Below, in pieces: positions 20,401 through 37,300 of a DNA stretch of 64,000 nucleotides. Within the stretch, counting starts at the first letter, position 1. The number at the start of each line of letters is the position of its first letter. Source of the stretch: Cliona cf. orientalis (Eukaryota > Porifera > Demospongiae > Clionaida > Clionaidae); the NCBI GenBank assembly GCA_963930775.1, contig OZ005707.1, forward strand, positions 2,790,001 through 2,854,000, given 5' to 3'. The translations under genes and the position numbers were made by a program. Below the pieces are notes generated by a model. The model was not told the DNA's origin. It made no database searches and saw only the letters and a list, made by a program, of their open reading frames with translations.

Positions 20401-22057
20401 ACGACTCACAGTGCTTTCACTGTCGGTGATCCCATTGCTGACAGTATCACTGATGCTTTAATCGATATTGTATACACCAAGTTATCAGCTATCAAATAGC
20501 TTCTTTTAGACTGATGATGAATGGGTATACTCAACCCTACTCAACCCCTACCTGGGATGACTGTGGAGATGAGCTTCTTGGGCAGTGATAAACCTTGACC
20601 TTGATCCAATGATAATTTTTAACCCTCTGCATATTGACTAAGGTTACAGTAGTCATTCTGTACTCTCAGTGAACAAAAGAGACAGCATGGCTTCTTTTCA
20701 AGAACACTTGTGTGTAGATCTAGCAACAGAGGAGGTTGATCATGATTTTTGTGGAATGAGCAATTTATTATCGCGCATCATATACAATTACATTGTATTG
20801 TTTTTGCTGACTCAGCGGGTTGACCTGGGTTGCGTGGGCGTATATTGCAGCCTATGGCAAACGCGCTTTAATTAGAAACCGTGACCAACCTCCTCTGATC
20901 TACCAATAATTCCTATAATTCAACTGACTCCTGAAGTCTGCTGATCTGGCACGGCTGGCATAGTACTATGCACTACTGCTGCATATTGTGGCATTCTTGT
21001 GGTTACTACTTACTGTATTGCAGCTTATACAACACTGAAATTGTTGCTGGGCTTAGCTTGCAAACTTGCGACATGACATGTGTGCATCATCCGTATCTCC
21101 AGGCCCTTCCTGTATCCCTGCATGCAGCACTGAAATTGTTCTGTGTTAGCTGATTGGATTCTATACTGAGAGTTGATGAGCTCCCTACAACCCGGGCCCT
21201 CCCAGCTTTTGTTTTCGATACCCACTGCATTCAAGATGGATGCTAAGAGGGTGTCCACTTAATGATTGAACAGTAATTACTAGCTGTTAACTGGTACACC
21301 TACACCAGCAATGTACCCTCCATTAATTCTGTATAAATATAAATTCAATGCAAGAACACATCTTGCACAGTCTAAAACTTCACGTATTTGCTTCTTTTAG
21401 CAACACACGTTATCTCCTCCTTCCTCCCTCCCCCCCCCCCCCCCCACACACACACTCGCACAGTATTCTCTTCCGTCTCTACTGGTACCCTACCAAAGCC
21501 ATCTACTCGGCCATGCACGTCTCCGTGCAGATCTACCCAAATGGCCCTTTCTACCTACTCTTTGTACCTATGCTCTGGGCTCTCTATGCCATGCAGGTAA
21601 GATATAAATATTATTAATACTCAATTTTATCAGAGGGGATTCTTGACAGAGGCATAGAATGTTCTTGTTCTCGTAGTGGCTGAAGCATGTTAGGTGCACC
21701 CTAAAGTACAACCCCTCTTAATGGCCACCCTGTCTATAACGGCCGCTGACCTTGATCCCAACTGCATTGCCATGATAAGTCAAAACCCCCGAGATAAAGG
21801 CACTGGCCAAAGCTTCATTCCCTAGTGGTGGCCGCTATGTAGGGGTTCCACTGTAGAGTGTTGAATAAGAACACTCCATGATATATTGTATCTGCCTTAT
21901 TGTTTTTGCTTATTCTCAATAGGTATACTGGTTCAAGTTTATTTTGCGTTTGCTGTGGAGGATCTTGGTGATGGGAGAACGGGTGAATGACAATAGGGAA
22001 TACAAAGACAAGACAACTGATAATGGGGTGGCTCCTGCTGACAAGAAGAGAAAATAA
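17443..22057 (+). CDS. CERS: Ceramide synthase, CERS1-like, TLC domain (6 exons)
   Basis: Exons 17443-17715, 18178-18337, 18977-19157, 19681-19842, 21464-21596 and 21923-22057 give 347 aa with matching phases. The protein has an N-terminal membrane segment (DAGVLFFPILFAVLFTI), then a TLC domain with WIWSIYLIVYG and the Lag1 motif: the His pair in LMLHHILTLGLLLFSY (H190, H191) followed by FFQDIGDIWLELSK. These residues are essential for acyl-CoA-dependent N-acylation of sphingoid bases to dihydroceramide/ceramide in the ER. There is no homeobox-like domain between the first segment and the TLC domain, as in CERS1. The C-terminus KKRK fits a dilysine (KKxx) ER-retrieval signal. The acceptor of exon 5 follows a poly-C/CA tract. 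It is convergent with the ankyrin gene (211 bp between stops). Confidence 0.93.
19327..19389. mobile_element. CTCGTCCCCAGG-type foldback in CERS intron 3
   Basis: Two arms, CAGGCCACTCCCGATTTTTC and AAAAATTGGGAGTGACCTGG, followed by GGACGAGGCTA, form an imperfect hairpin of about 60 bp. The right end matches the TAGCCTCGTCCCC group and the left end is truncated. Flanks TATCAC/TATCAC are suggestive of a duplication but not conclusive. Confidence 0.55.
20618..21130 (+). mobile_element. E-family element in CERS intron 4
   Basis: It starts TTTTTAACCCTCTGC and shares GACAGCATGGCTTCTTTTCA, CTGCTGATCTGGC, GCATTCTTGTGGTTA and GGGCTTAGCTTGCAAA-type segments with the copy at 63373-63945. It is more decayed at both ends. 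It is non-coding. Confidence 0.55.
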
Positions 22058-22268
22058 CCCATAGTAAAGATTCATTCAAATTTTAGATATATTATAAATA
22101 TTATGCGATAGAGAACTGGAAACATAATATCACATCTGTAGACATCTTGATTTCTTTCTTTTTGTTGTGGTATCATCACATTGAGTTTATTATTGCTGTC
22201 TTTGTTTTCTCCCTAAGATCATGACCCATAATTATAATGATACAAAAAGATACACATAACAAATAGTA

Positions 22269-23609
22269 CTATTTACGTTCTAGCGGGGGTAATGAGTGAT
22301 GTTTCTTACTGTCAGATGACATTGTACTATTGCTAACATGCTGTACAGTTGCCAGTTTGCTGATCCTCTCCTTGGGGTCAAATCCAATTGGCTCTAGTGC
22401 ACCGCTATGATAGTATTCACATCCACGATTCTTACTGAGGAAGGATTTTCTGCGATCCAGGTATGAAGAACGGTAGACGTCTGTTTTCATGTTTGAAAAT
22501 GGTGCACTTGGTATTGAAGCTGGTCTAGGCATTGGAGCTGCCGAGCTAGTGATAGAAGTATGATGAGAAGCCCTCTTTGGCTCAGCCACATCAAACATTG
22601 ACCTTTTGAACATGGATACTGATCCAGCTCCAGACAGTGGAGATAGTGTGGATTTAAGACTGGTAGCACTGACAGACTTCATCAGGTGTGGATCACCCAA
22701 TCTCGGTAGCACTAACTTGTCCTCCTCTATGCTTTTTCTTCGCACTGTGAACACATTAGAGGGAGATTCATGCCCTTCATGAGGTTCACTAGTTGGTAGG
22801 TAGTCTATCAAGGTTTTAATACCCTTCTTTTTGTTCTGTGAGCAGTATTTTCTTCTCCTTGAAGGTTGAAGAAAGGTGAGCTCTTGTGGTGAGTAGAATC
22901 CTTTAACTTTCATCCAATCGTATGCATTCATAAAATTTTCTAGGTCACGTATAGTAGTTGATGCTCTTCCTTCGGTGACTAGTGTTCTAGCTGCTTCTAA
23001 GTGGCCCTCCTGGCAAGCGATTAACAGTGCTGTCAGCCCCCGCATGTTTTGATGATCAATCTCTACTTTTCTTCTGAGTGACTCATGTACCAGTTTCCTG
23101 ACGACGTCTTCGTTACCCACCATTGCTGCATAGCACAAAGCATTATTCCCATCACAGTCTACTAACTTTATATCGCAGTCATATTCTAATAGCATAGAGA
23201 CTGTGTCCTTATCATCAACAAGGATGGCATTGATGATTGCATTTCGCCCTGAGGCGGTCTGCTTGTTGACATCAGCTCCTCTCTGTAACAGCAGGTCAAC
23301 TATTGTCTTGCGTGCCCTGTCATCCTGTATGCTACATGCCAGAATCAGTGGAGTCTGACTCTGTTCCCCTAGCTGCGTATTTGGACTGGCCTTTGAGTCC
23401 AGCAGCCTTTTCACGAGCCTTGGCTTCTCTTGCTTGATAGCCTCAAAGAGTTGGGCGTTGACGTCCAGCACATGATGAGTGGTGGGCTGTTTGCCGGGCT
23501 TTCCAGGTCCCAGCTTTCGCTTCGCCTTGTCCCAGTCGCCACTGCTGTTGGGGGCTCCTCCTGGCTTTGTTTTTGTTCCTGGCATGGACGACTGAGTTGG
23601 TATGGGCAT
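22269..23609 (-). CDS. Ankyrin-repeat protein, ANKRD34-like, intronless
   Basis: A 446-aa single-exon ORF counted from the ATG at 23609 (MPIPTQSSMPG). The frame is open further upstream but without an ATG, and a second ATG lies at 23585. Five ankyrin-type repeats follow a basic Pro-rich N-terminus. Recognisable helices include NAQLFEAIKQEKPRLVKRLL, TPLILACS, IVDLLLQRGADVNKQ, NALCYAAMVGNEDVVRKLV and TALLIACQEGHLEAARTLV. The C-terminal half is Ser/Pro-rich and probably disordered. N-terminal ankyrins, a long disordered tail and no introns recall vertebrate ANKRD34 proteins (role unclear), but that link is an inference. Start codons of this gene and SQOR are 166 bp apart, so they share promoter DNA. 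Confidence 0.85.
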   Translation of the reverse strand: MPIPTQSSMPGTKTKPGGAPNSSGDWDKAKRKLGPGKPGKQPTTHHVLDVNAQLFEAIKQEKPRLVKRLLDSKASPNTQLGEQSQTPLILACSIQDDRARKTIVDLLLQRGADVNKQTASGRNAIINAILVDDKDTVSMLLEYDCDIKLVDCDGNNALCYAAMVGNEDVVRKLVHESLRRKVEIDHQNMRGLTALLIACQEGHLEAARTLVTEGRASTTIRDLENFMNAYDWMKVKGFYSPQELTFLQPSRRRKYCSQNKKKGIKTLIDYLPTSEPHEGHESPSNVFTVRRKSIEEDKLVLPRLGDPHLMKSVSATSLKSTLSPLSGAGSVSMFKRSMFDVAEPKRASHHTSITSSAAPMPRPASIPSAPFSNMKTDVYRSSYLDRRKSFLSKNRGCEYYHSGALEPIGFDPKERISKLATVQHVSNSTMSSDSKKHHSLPPLERK

Positions 23610-23707
23610 CTTCTGGTAACCTAGGCTTAAGGAGGTGGGGCTCCACTTTTGCACTCCATTTGAGGGGGAGGGAAGGGGTTCAACGTACACGTGCGCATGC
23701 CCAGTAG

Positions 23708-23715
23708 TATAAAAG
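23708..23715 (+). promoter_or_regulatory. TATA box of SQOR
   Basis: TATAAAAG lies 60 bp upstream of the SQOR ATG, placed for a transcription start near 23738-23745. The divergent ankyrin gene begins only about 100 bp to the left, so this is one half of a bidirectional promoter. Confidence 0.5.
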
Positions 23716-23774
23716 GGCTGAAGGTCAAAGTATTGGTCGCTGGAAGGCCCAAGATTTTTCCAATAGCGAGGAGG

Positions 23775-27867
<4,093 letters not shown>

Positions 27868-28377
27868 CTCTTTTGTGTTCGTTAATCTACAGTATCATGT
27901 ATATTTTTGGACAGTTGTGAATTGCACAATCTAATAAAATGTATTCTACATCCTATATGGAGGAAAATTTCACTCATAACAAAATTGTAAATTGGATTGG
28001 CTATAATAATATTATAATATAGCGGACCTTGAAAGCTCCATAGGAAACCTTGTAACATTTCCGTAATAATAATAATAATAATAATATGGTTATGTTTCTT
28101 GCTATAGTTATGTATTAATGATTAAGCTTTTGAAATTGTTGCTAGGATCTATACATGTAATTCCGAGCAAATCTGCTTGTGCATAGTCACCAACATTCAT
28201 GCTTTACCTCTCAGTCTAAGGTGCATTACAGTGAACAACTAGGAGTAGGTCCTTGACTGGGATTATGCATGAGTACAAACCAAATTAATCCATGCAAAAG
28301 TGAACACAATAATTAATTTAACAAAAGTAATTGCCTCTTGAATGTCACAATTGTCTATGATAATATTAATTTTCATG
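27868..28377. other. Intergenic region between convergent genes
   Basis: 510 bp of AT-rich 3' flanks. It holds the SQOR polyadenylation signal AATAAA (27933) and an (ATA)n stretch at 28063-28086. Nothing else was recognised. Confidence 0.6.
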
Positions 28378-31300
28378 CTATTTCAGTTTATCTAGTTGTT
28401 TCTTCCAAGATGCCAGTACTGGCAGTGCCAACCCTGAGTCATCACTGAGTGACTTCTCTCTTTCATAAACTGTTCTGTAGATTTCTTTGGCCATTGCGTG
28501 GTGCTCATGAGCTGAAGGCAAGTCACTTACTTGGTTCTGCACTTCAGCAAGGAGTGAGTGGTACAGAGCATTGCTTGGATGGAAGTGCCCACAGCATGCC
28601 GTTCTGATTTTTATCGCTTCTTCAAGGCTGCTTCTCGCTGAATGCAAGTCTCCTGTATCCATAAAAAGTCTGGCCAGAGCACACGATACTGTTGCAGTGA
28701 TGGGGTGTGTGTAGCATATGTCCTTCATGATAGCCATGGCACTGTCCAAGTGTTCAACAGCCTTGTGTCGATCACCCAGCTGATGGTAGACGGTTGCTAG
28801 GGTGCACGTGGTCTCTGCTTTCATGAGGTTCTGAAGGCTATGAATCTTCTCCTGAATCATGAGAGCCTTGGCGAGACTCTTGCGAGCTTTGGAAAGGTCA
28901 CCGAGGTCACGCTGCATTAGTCCTGATATTGCCAGCATGGAGGCGTACTTTGGGTGCACCTCGGTGTACTTTGACCCATCGACAGACTTTAGGTAGGTGT
29001 CTATGCAGCTGGACATGAGGTGAGCTGCCTCTTCAATACTACCACTGTCTCGCATCACCTTTGCAAGATCAGCCTCTCCAAAAGCAAGCTGGATAAAATT
29101 AATATCATTGATTAATGACACAAACAGTAAATTTCAATAGTTATCCCCCACCCCCCCCCCCCCCCCCCCCCCCCCCAGCCTGTTGATTTCTAATACAGTG
29201 GAACCTCCCAACAAAGGACACTTAAGGGGCAATAGAATTCAGCTGCTTTGTCCCTTATAGAGTGGTTTCCTAGCTCTTTTTTAGAGGTTCTCAATGAACA
29301 GAAACAATAGGAAATGGTAGTTTTTGGGACCCCAAACAGTGTCCCCTATAGAGAGGTCTAACATACAGTGTTGCACTGTTCCTTTCTCGAAAGGTCCTTT
29401 ATTACAGGTTTGACTGTCGTATGTGTAGCTCCACCCTCTACATACAGCACAGTGTTGTTTATGGTACTTGTAAACCATTCCCTTTAATCTGGAGCTTAAA
29501 GCTTTGATATGGTTGCTAACTCTTCCCAAAAACATGTACATGTATACCCTTCCATGGTCCACTACACCTCAAGAAATTTGTAGGGAGCAGGCACATTTAC
29601 ATACAATACTTGGAAACTTACCTGTGGATGATCAGAGGGGAAAAATTTTGCCATAATATTTCGAGATCTCTGTAGAACTGTCAAGCTCATAGTGAGTAGT
29701 CCAAGCTCATGATACACTTTTCCAAGACTATTAAGAGTCACTCCAACACCTGCAGTATTTCAAGGTATATGTAGCAATCCTAGCTTGGAATATAATTGTT
29801 TTGGGGGCCAAGTACTGTATAGTGGGAAATTTTTGCATGGAGCAAAATTCTGTGAAATTACAGTGGCAAAAATTTCCCGCTATAATCAACTCTTTAGGGT
29901 GACTATTTTAGTGGGTACTAACGTTTGATATTTCTGCGGATTGGTCCAAACTGCAAAATTTTGTATCTGCTAACATTACCTACAGGTATATGCACTATAG
30001 AGCATTAGAATTTGTTGACCCTCTACCACTTTTGTGTACAAATCAGTATTCACAAATTGCGTTTAACCCAAAATCGCAGAAAACTGTACGGTACTATCTG
30101 CAAATAATTGTCACCCTAAGGTACAATGTAGCAGAGTGTAGAATGCATGTTGGAAATAGTCAGTTACTGATGGTGCCGTATAAATATTTAGAAGCATGAA
30201 AAATTTTTTGCACTTTTGAAGTACATCTACAGCAAGAGTATACAAATGCCTATAGTATAATCTATACCCCTAAAATTTCCAGCTACAGTGGGGTATGCTA
30301 TGATATGATAATAGTGTGAACTGACCAGGATGATCTGATCCGTGCACAGCTTCCTTGATCTCCAATGCACTCTCCAGTGTCTTTCTTGCCAACTGCAGCT
30401 TTCCAGCCAGTCTCTCCACTCGGCCAAGGAGGGTTTGAGCAATTCCTGTTCCAACATCACTGGGACCATTCAACTTCCTGTTGATGTCCACTGACTTTTG
30501 TAGCACCTCCTCTGCCTTAGACAGCTCTCCCAGGTCACAGTATGTGGTGCCCAAGATACCAAGGGAAATCGCTGTACCTAACCACGTGAAATGTCAAAAT
30601 ATCTTCATCATTACTTGCCCAGTAGCAATTTACTTTTCTGCGGTTATTAGGTAATGATGACGTAATCTATGAGGTAATTGCCAGAAAACTCAGGGCCTCC
30701 GTGGAGCCTTTCTGAGACTTGAAAATCGGTATTACATGTAGAGTATCTGACGCATGTACCCAGCGAATACATTATAAGCTGAGCACTACTTTCTCTGCGA
30801 AGTACCGCCGGCCGAACTTCACGCGTTCTCTTGGCTGACGTAATCCCGTGGATAAATAAAGCTAGCCTTGTGCTATATATAGCACGCACGCTGTGTGCCA
30901 TGCTGCGACTAACCTGATGTTCAGAAGCTGTCGAGTTCGTCTCCTGTGATTGAAAATTGTCAGTGTCGAGGTCGAGAGTCGGCCGCGGTCGACTCTCAGA
31001 CTCCATCTCTGTGATTGAGGCGCCAGTATCAATATGTGTACGCACTATATTGACGACCTTTTACCATATGAATCATTATGCATGCAGCTACTGGGCAAGT
31101 GGTCAAGTGTTCATTAAAATAATATTATCATAGCCATAATATATAACATGTCTGGTAAAATATTATAGTACAATACATTAATGCTATGAAGTGGTATGGG
31201 ATCATTAAATCTACAATCTATGGTAAGGAAATTCTTTCAGGTTTCAAAATCTATTGGCTCGAGCCATCCTCAGGCACACCTACCATGCAAGAGGCAGAGC

Positions 31301-34300
31301 CACTACCCAGTAAAATTTGTATTTGCCATTGTACCTGGATGTGCTGGTCCATGTAATTCTTCAGTCATCTTCAATGCTTCCTCTGCCAGTTCCTTACTCT
31401 TGGTCACCTCCCCAAGGTGACTGTAGGCGGTACTCATGTTCGACGTCGTTATGGCAATAGAGACATCTGCAGGTCTGTGTACGTTTTTGTTGATATCCAG
31501 TGCCCGTTCAAGCAGCTCAATGCTCCTGTGAGGTTGGCCCAAGTCATTGTATGCCACGCTCAACTGATTCAGGGTCATTGCAATCTGAGTGCATGTGTGA
31601 ACAGAGGTTTGAAACTACAGTCTCTACAACGGACAAGCGTCATGTTACGGATTGGATTTAGCATGATTGTAGTACTTATGCAACCTCTGAGAAGCGGACG
31701 CTTCTTGATTCCGGACAGCGGACAAAAGTCCAGTTCCCAATGTGACTTTCCAGTACAAATTTACTTCTAAATAACGGACACCAGGAACCACGCCCACACT
31801 ACCAAGTGCACGCAGATGCAAATATACGTACATGATAGCTATTAAACAAGGCCACTGGAATAATGTTACTTAATGAGTCCACCAACTCCATCTTATCTAT
31901 GTAAGGCATAGGTCCATAGCTATAGAGGTGATACACACATGGTATTTCAAGTCCATAACGAGGTCCTCAGCAAAATTAATGGAAGGAGATGGTGATGATG
32001 AGGACAATGACGTTGATCAACAAGAACCCCTTCCCAGATTGACAACTTACAAGGAAGCTGGCTATAACTGCTTTGGAAGATGTGTGCTATTTTTAAATTT
32101 TGAGTATAAAGGGCATGGACATGAAGCCTTGTCTGTCAGTTCAATTTGCAAATATTGACAAGATTGTTAACCTAAAGCATGCATAATATTATGCAAGATA
32201 AGCGACACTGCGTGACTACTTTATTCATGATCAGTTACATGTCATGCAATGATTCACTCACAACACATATTACAGTGCAACCTCGATTATCCGGACCCCT
32301 TTGTCCACCGGCCGATCGCTACCATACCGGATAAGTGAAATGTCCGGATAACTGAAATGCCTACATTTTTCGCCTGGTTTATGATACCTAGCCTATAAAC
32401 GATACCTATACAGTATGATCATGGCCAGCAGTGTTCAGAAAAGTACTTTGGTCAGTCAATTTTGGCCAAGGCAAGCCTGTCGAGTCCATAGCTCATCGTT
32501 CAATCTATAACCACACCCATAAAAGATCATCGGTCGTGCCTTCTGCGCATGCGTGGTAATGTATTTTAAGGTCTCTGGCTAGTCCGGATAATCGAGGTTC
32601 CGGATAAACGAGGTCCGGATAATCGAGGTTGCACTGTATTAGGTTTTGAACATTCAATTATCATAGTTAGTACATTTCAATGAATGTCTGCCCTATTAAA
32701 GATTATTTAAGGTCAAATGTGGCAAACCTCCGAGATAAGGACAACCGCTAAACAAAGGACAAAAGTCCCGTTCCCAAAGTGTCCTTTTTTGGAGGCTCGA
32801 CTGTATACCCTGAATAATTATGCCCACACCCATAATGAAGCACTATTGTGTGAACACAAACTATCGCTAGATCTATACACTGCTGAATCCAAAACTAGTA
32901 CACTAGTGGTGAATCTACGATTCCTTGGAGGGAGTTTCTGTTATACTCTTGCGCGCGAAGCATGCGTGAAATTTTAGAATTTACGCCCATTATCGATCAT
33001 TTTGAGAGCATGTGACTACCAGTCCAATCGATCAATTTTTGAATGAATTTTCTGCTAAAGCATGCTAAGGTGAGGAGCAATAATAGCAGTTTTCCTAGTT
33101 CTGCAGCCAGAGAGGGGGGTTCCATTTAGCCTATCTATCAGTACTTCTTAGTACTATGTGCAGCCCAAAGGGGGATTCTGTCGAAACCTCCGAAATCCCC
33201 CCTAAATCCGCCACTGTTCACACGGGGATGATTAGGGGAGGGTAACCTAACTAGTAGGGTGCAATATGGGGGACAAGCCCACCTCAAATATGCCTATGGA
33301 TGAAACAGTATGCAAACTCCTTGCCCACTTAGAGTGAATTAGATACAATTAAAATTATTTAAGACTAGCTGATACTTTACTCACAGAAGGGTGACTTGGT
33401 TCATAGAGCTGTTCCTCCATGTTCAGTGCCTGCTCAAACAGCTCCTTGCTCCTCTCAATCTCCCCGAGGTTGCGCATCACTGCACCCAAGTTGGTGAGGG
33501 CAATTGCAACAGAAGGATGATGGTGTTGGTAGCGTTCATTGTAGATACTTATAACTCTTTCAAGACACTCCCTGAAAGTAAAGAGGGATTCCTTTATGCT
33601 TTCTTCTCTCTTATGATAATAATTTCTTATATCTAGAGCTCAAGGACTAAGAAAAATATGTGATTGACACTAAACACAGCTGCAAGTACATGTATTGCCT
33701 ACAATAGGGTTTGCTCTTGTACTATCATTAAGTTGTGAAGGTGAATGTCTGTCACTGGATCTGCTACCCTGCAATACCTGTGGTATGCTTGTAGCTAGCT
33801 ATGGCACCTTACATGGCAGCATGCATTCTATACTCCACTGCTGCCCATGTCTCAGTTGAAACTATGCCATTTAGTACTGAGTAAATGAAAAGATACAGAC
33901 AATTACAGCATGCATTTAAACTTATGAAATTCTTACTTGCTCTTGTGGTAGAGGCCACTATGTTCATATGTGGTGCTGAGGTTAGCAAGGGTATCCGCCA
34001 CCTCCAGGCTGGTCACTCCACAGTGATGCTCATAAATACCAAGAGCTTCCTTCAACACAAACTCACTCTCCTCTCGCTTACCCAAGTGCCTATTACAAAG
34101 TTATGACAGCTTGATCCAATTGAGCATTAACAATCACTACAATAAGGAACTAGAGCTCTGTAGAGCACACACCCTGCGCGCTCTGCAACACTCTACGGCA
34201 TAGCTGTTTTATGACTTGACGACCCTTTCCAACACTGAGCATGCGTAGTCGCATCAGCATACTATTATGCTAAAAGAGTGGGTGTGGTCGATAAACCAAA

Positions 34301-37300
34301 GGCATGCTGAACAGAAAATGCATGATTTGTAGCACTAGTAAGCCTTTTTGAGCAATTCGAAGCGCATACAAACCAGTTTTTCATCGATATCTACTGATTG
34401 GTTGTGCTTATAACACGCACAGATGCCTAGAACGCGAGATCTGGCGATTTTCATGCCGACAATGACAAGAACGACAGACAGACAAACTGATTGCTTTACC
34501 CCTTGCGCATGTGCGCGGGGTAACTACTTCACTCATCTAAACTCTTCACCTTAAAATACCGGTAGCAACTCTCTAGCCCAAAGTTTTCAAGGATATATTG
34601 CAGGTCAGAGTACGGCCACACAAGACAACCGATCATGAAAAGTGGACAAACTACGCTCACAATAGTAATGTTCTTGTGGCAGAAGGCTCAATCAGCCACA
34701 AAATTAATGCACCTCTTGATCAAAAGTTTTAGGCTATAGTACCGTATAATAACTACGGCACCTGCAAGCACAATATTATTGTACCTATGTACATGTACCT
34801 GTAGCAGCTTCCAAGCTTAGAAGCAATATCAGCAGATTTCACGGTTCCCTTGCCATTGTTAGTCTCACAAAGGTGCAGCGCTCTCTCTAGAACTTCCAGG
34901 GCTCTGCTGAATTTCCCCGCTAACAGGTAGTCCTTACCAAGGCTGTAGCAAAGATCCAGCTCCCTCTGTACCCCAGCTTTATAGCCATCAATGGATGCAC
35001 CAATCTGTACGAAAATTAATGTTGTGTACCTCAAATTTACCTGATTTTTGTGTACATTAATGTTTATCTTTGCTATTAGTGTATAAAAGTGCATCCCTAG
35101 ATCTGGCGATTTTGCGCTGGCTGACAGATAAATAGATAAACAGGCAGACGGATAGACATGCGGACAGAGCCAATTGCATCACCCCTTGCGCATGCACACA
35201 AGATAGATTACCTTGAGCAGTGATTCCATGTGTGGGATGAGCATGTGTCTAAGTGGGTAGGACAGCACAGAATCAGACGTACTAGCATCTTCATACTCCT
35301 GTACGAAACAGTCTATGATGCTGTGCAGTAATTCATCCCTCTCCTTGAATGAATGCACTTGAGGACCCTGTACCTCATCAAGGTCTAGGCAGAAAATAAA
35401 GATATGCAACTTCAATATAATTTTATTATGTCCCGAGTCCCAATCCACAAAAAAGAATTCGGCCGACCGATGAGGTAATTAATGACGAAAGTACATGTAA
35501 TGATGAAATTACGATGAAACCTATGATGTAATTACTGTGAAGACTGTTTCAAAATGTTTAGCACGCATGAAAGCTTGTTGGGACCCAGAATTCGAACCTA
35601 GCGTAGAAGAGATCATGGACTATCGATGAGATATGGCGATTCTCTCAGTTGGCTTTCTTTGGTGAACTCGCACTCGGGGGGGGGGGGGGGGGGAATTTCC
35701 CTATATTCAGTCCAGCACATGGCAGGTACTAGGTGGAGGTCACGTCCGGGTCAACCGGCTCAAGCCACGCGCCCCAATATACATGCATATGGAGCATGCG
35801 CAGTTTGTCTAGTTCTAATTATGGCGGCGTACAGTAGCGCGGTGTAATACTTTTCATGAGGGACTCAGGATGTAGTCTAAGTTTTTCATTACATCCCGAA
35901 GTCCCAATCAACAAAAAAGAATTCGGCTCTTGCTATGATAAAATTATGATGAAATATATGATGAAACCTATGATATAATTGCTGTGAAGACTGTTTCAAA
36001 ATGTTTAGCACACATGAAAGCTTGTTGGGGCCCAGAATTCGAACCTAGCGTAGAAGAGATCGTGGACTATCAATGAGATACGGAAATTCTCTCAGTTCGC
36101 TTTCTTTGGCGAGCTCATACTCGGGGGGATTTCCCTATTCTGTCTAGCACATGGCAGGTGGAGGTCACGTCCGGGTCAACCAGCTCAAGCCGCGCACCCC
36201 AATATACGCATATACGTACATGTATACAGAGCATGCGCAGTTTGTCAATGTGTCCTAGTTCAAATTATGGCGGCGTAGAGTATCACGGTGTAATACTTTT
36301 CATGAGGGACGAGGATGTAGTCTAAGTTTTTCACTACATCCCCAGTAGCAATTTACTTTTCTGTGGTTATGAGGTAATTATGGTGTAATGTATGATGAAA
36401 CCTATGGTGTAATCTATGAGGTAATTATGAGAAAATTCAGGGCCTCAATATAATGGAGCCTTTCTGAGACTTGAAAGTCAGTATATGTAGAGTATCTGAT
36501 GCCTGTATCCAGTAAATACATTAAAAGCTGAGTGCTACTTTCTCTGACAAGTACCACTGGCCAAACTTCATACGTTCTCCTGGCTGATGTAATCCCGTGG
36601 ATAAATAGCATGCATCATGCCATAACCGATCTGAAGTTCGGAAGCTGTACTGCACTGTTGAGTTCATCTCCTGTGATTGAAGCATTGAAACTTGTCCCTG
36701 TCTAGGTTGAGAGTTGGTCTCTCTTCGATTGAGGCACCGGTATCGATGTGGCGTGTACTATATTGACGACCTTTTATCATATGCACCATTAGAACTATGC
36801 AGCCACTGGGAATGTGGTCAAGTTTTTCATAGTAGAGAGTAAGGAAAGTGCAGTTAATTAAATGTGGGCACTAGGTTTATTTTAGCCATATATGTACATA
36901 TATATAAAATGTCACTATTATTCTAAGGGGCTGATCTAGAAATTTTAAGGGGAGGCTATTTGTACTAAATCGTGCGTGCGTGAGTCGGGGGGGGGGGGGG
37001 GGGGTTGGTATAAGCAAGGGAGGGGGGCCACCATTTCGCAAGATCAGCACTTGTTTGAAATATAATAGCAGTGGTATGGATTGGTGGTATGCAATAATCA
37101 AGTAATGTAGGTAGGTTCATACTCACTTCTTCTTGTAGAATTAAGCAGTAAATCTCTGAACACTTCCCTTGTGCCATGATAAACCGTCACAGCTTCAATA
37201 CTCTCAGCTTTTGGAAACACCAGGAGAGCGCAACTGCGAACAGCCTCAAGTGCTGCACTGTTGATGTCTTGCCGGACACCCAGTAGCCGGGCAACTAGAC

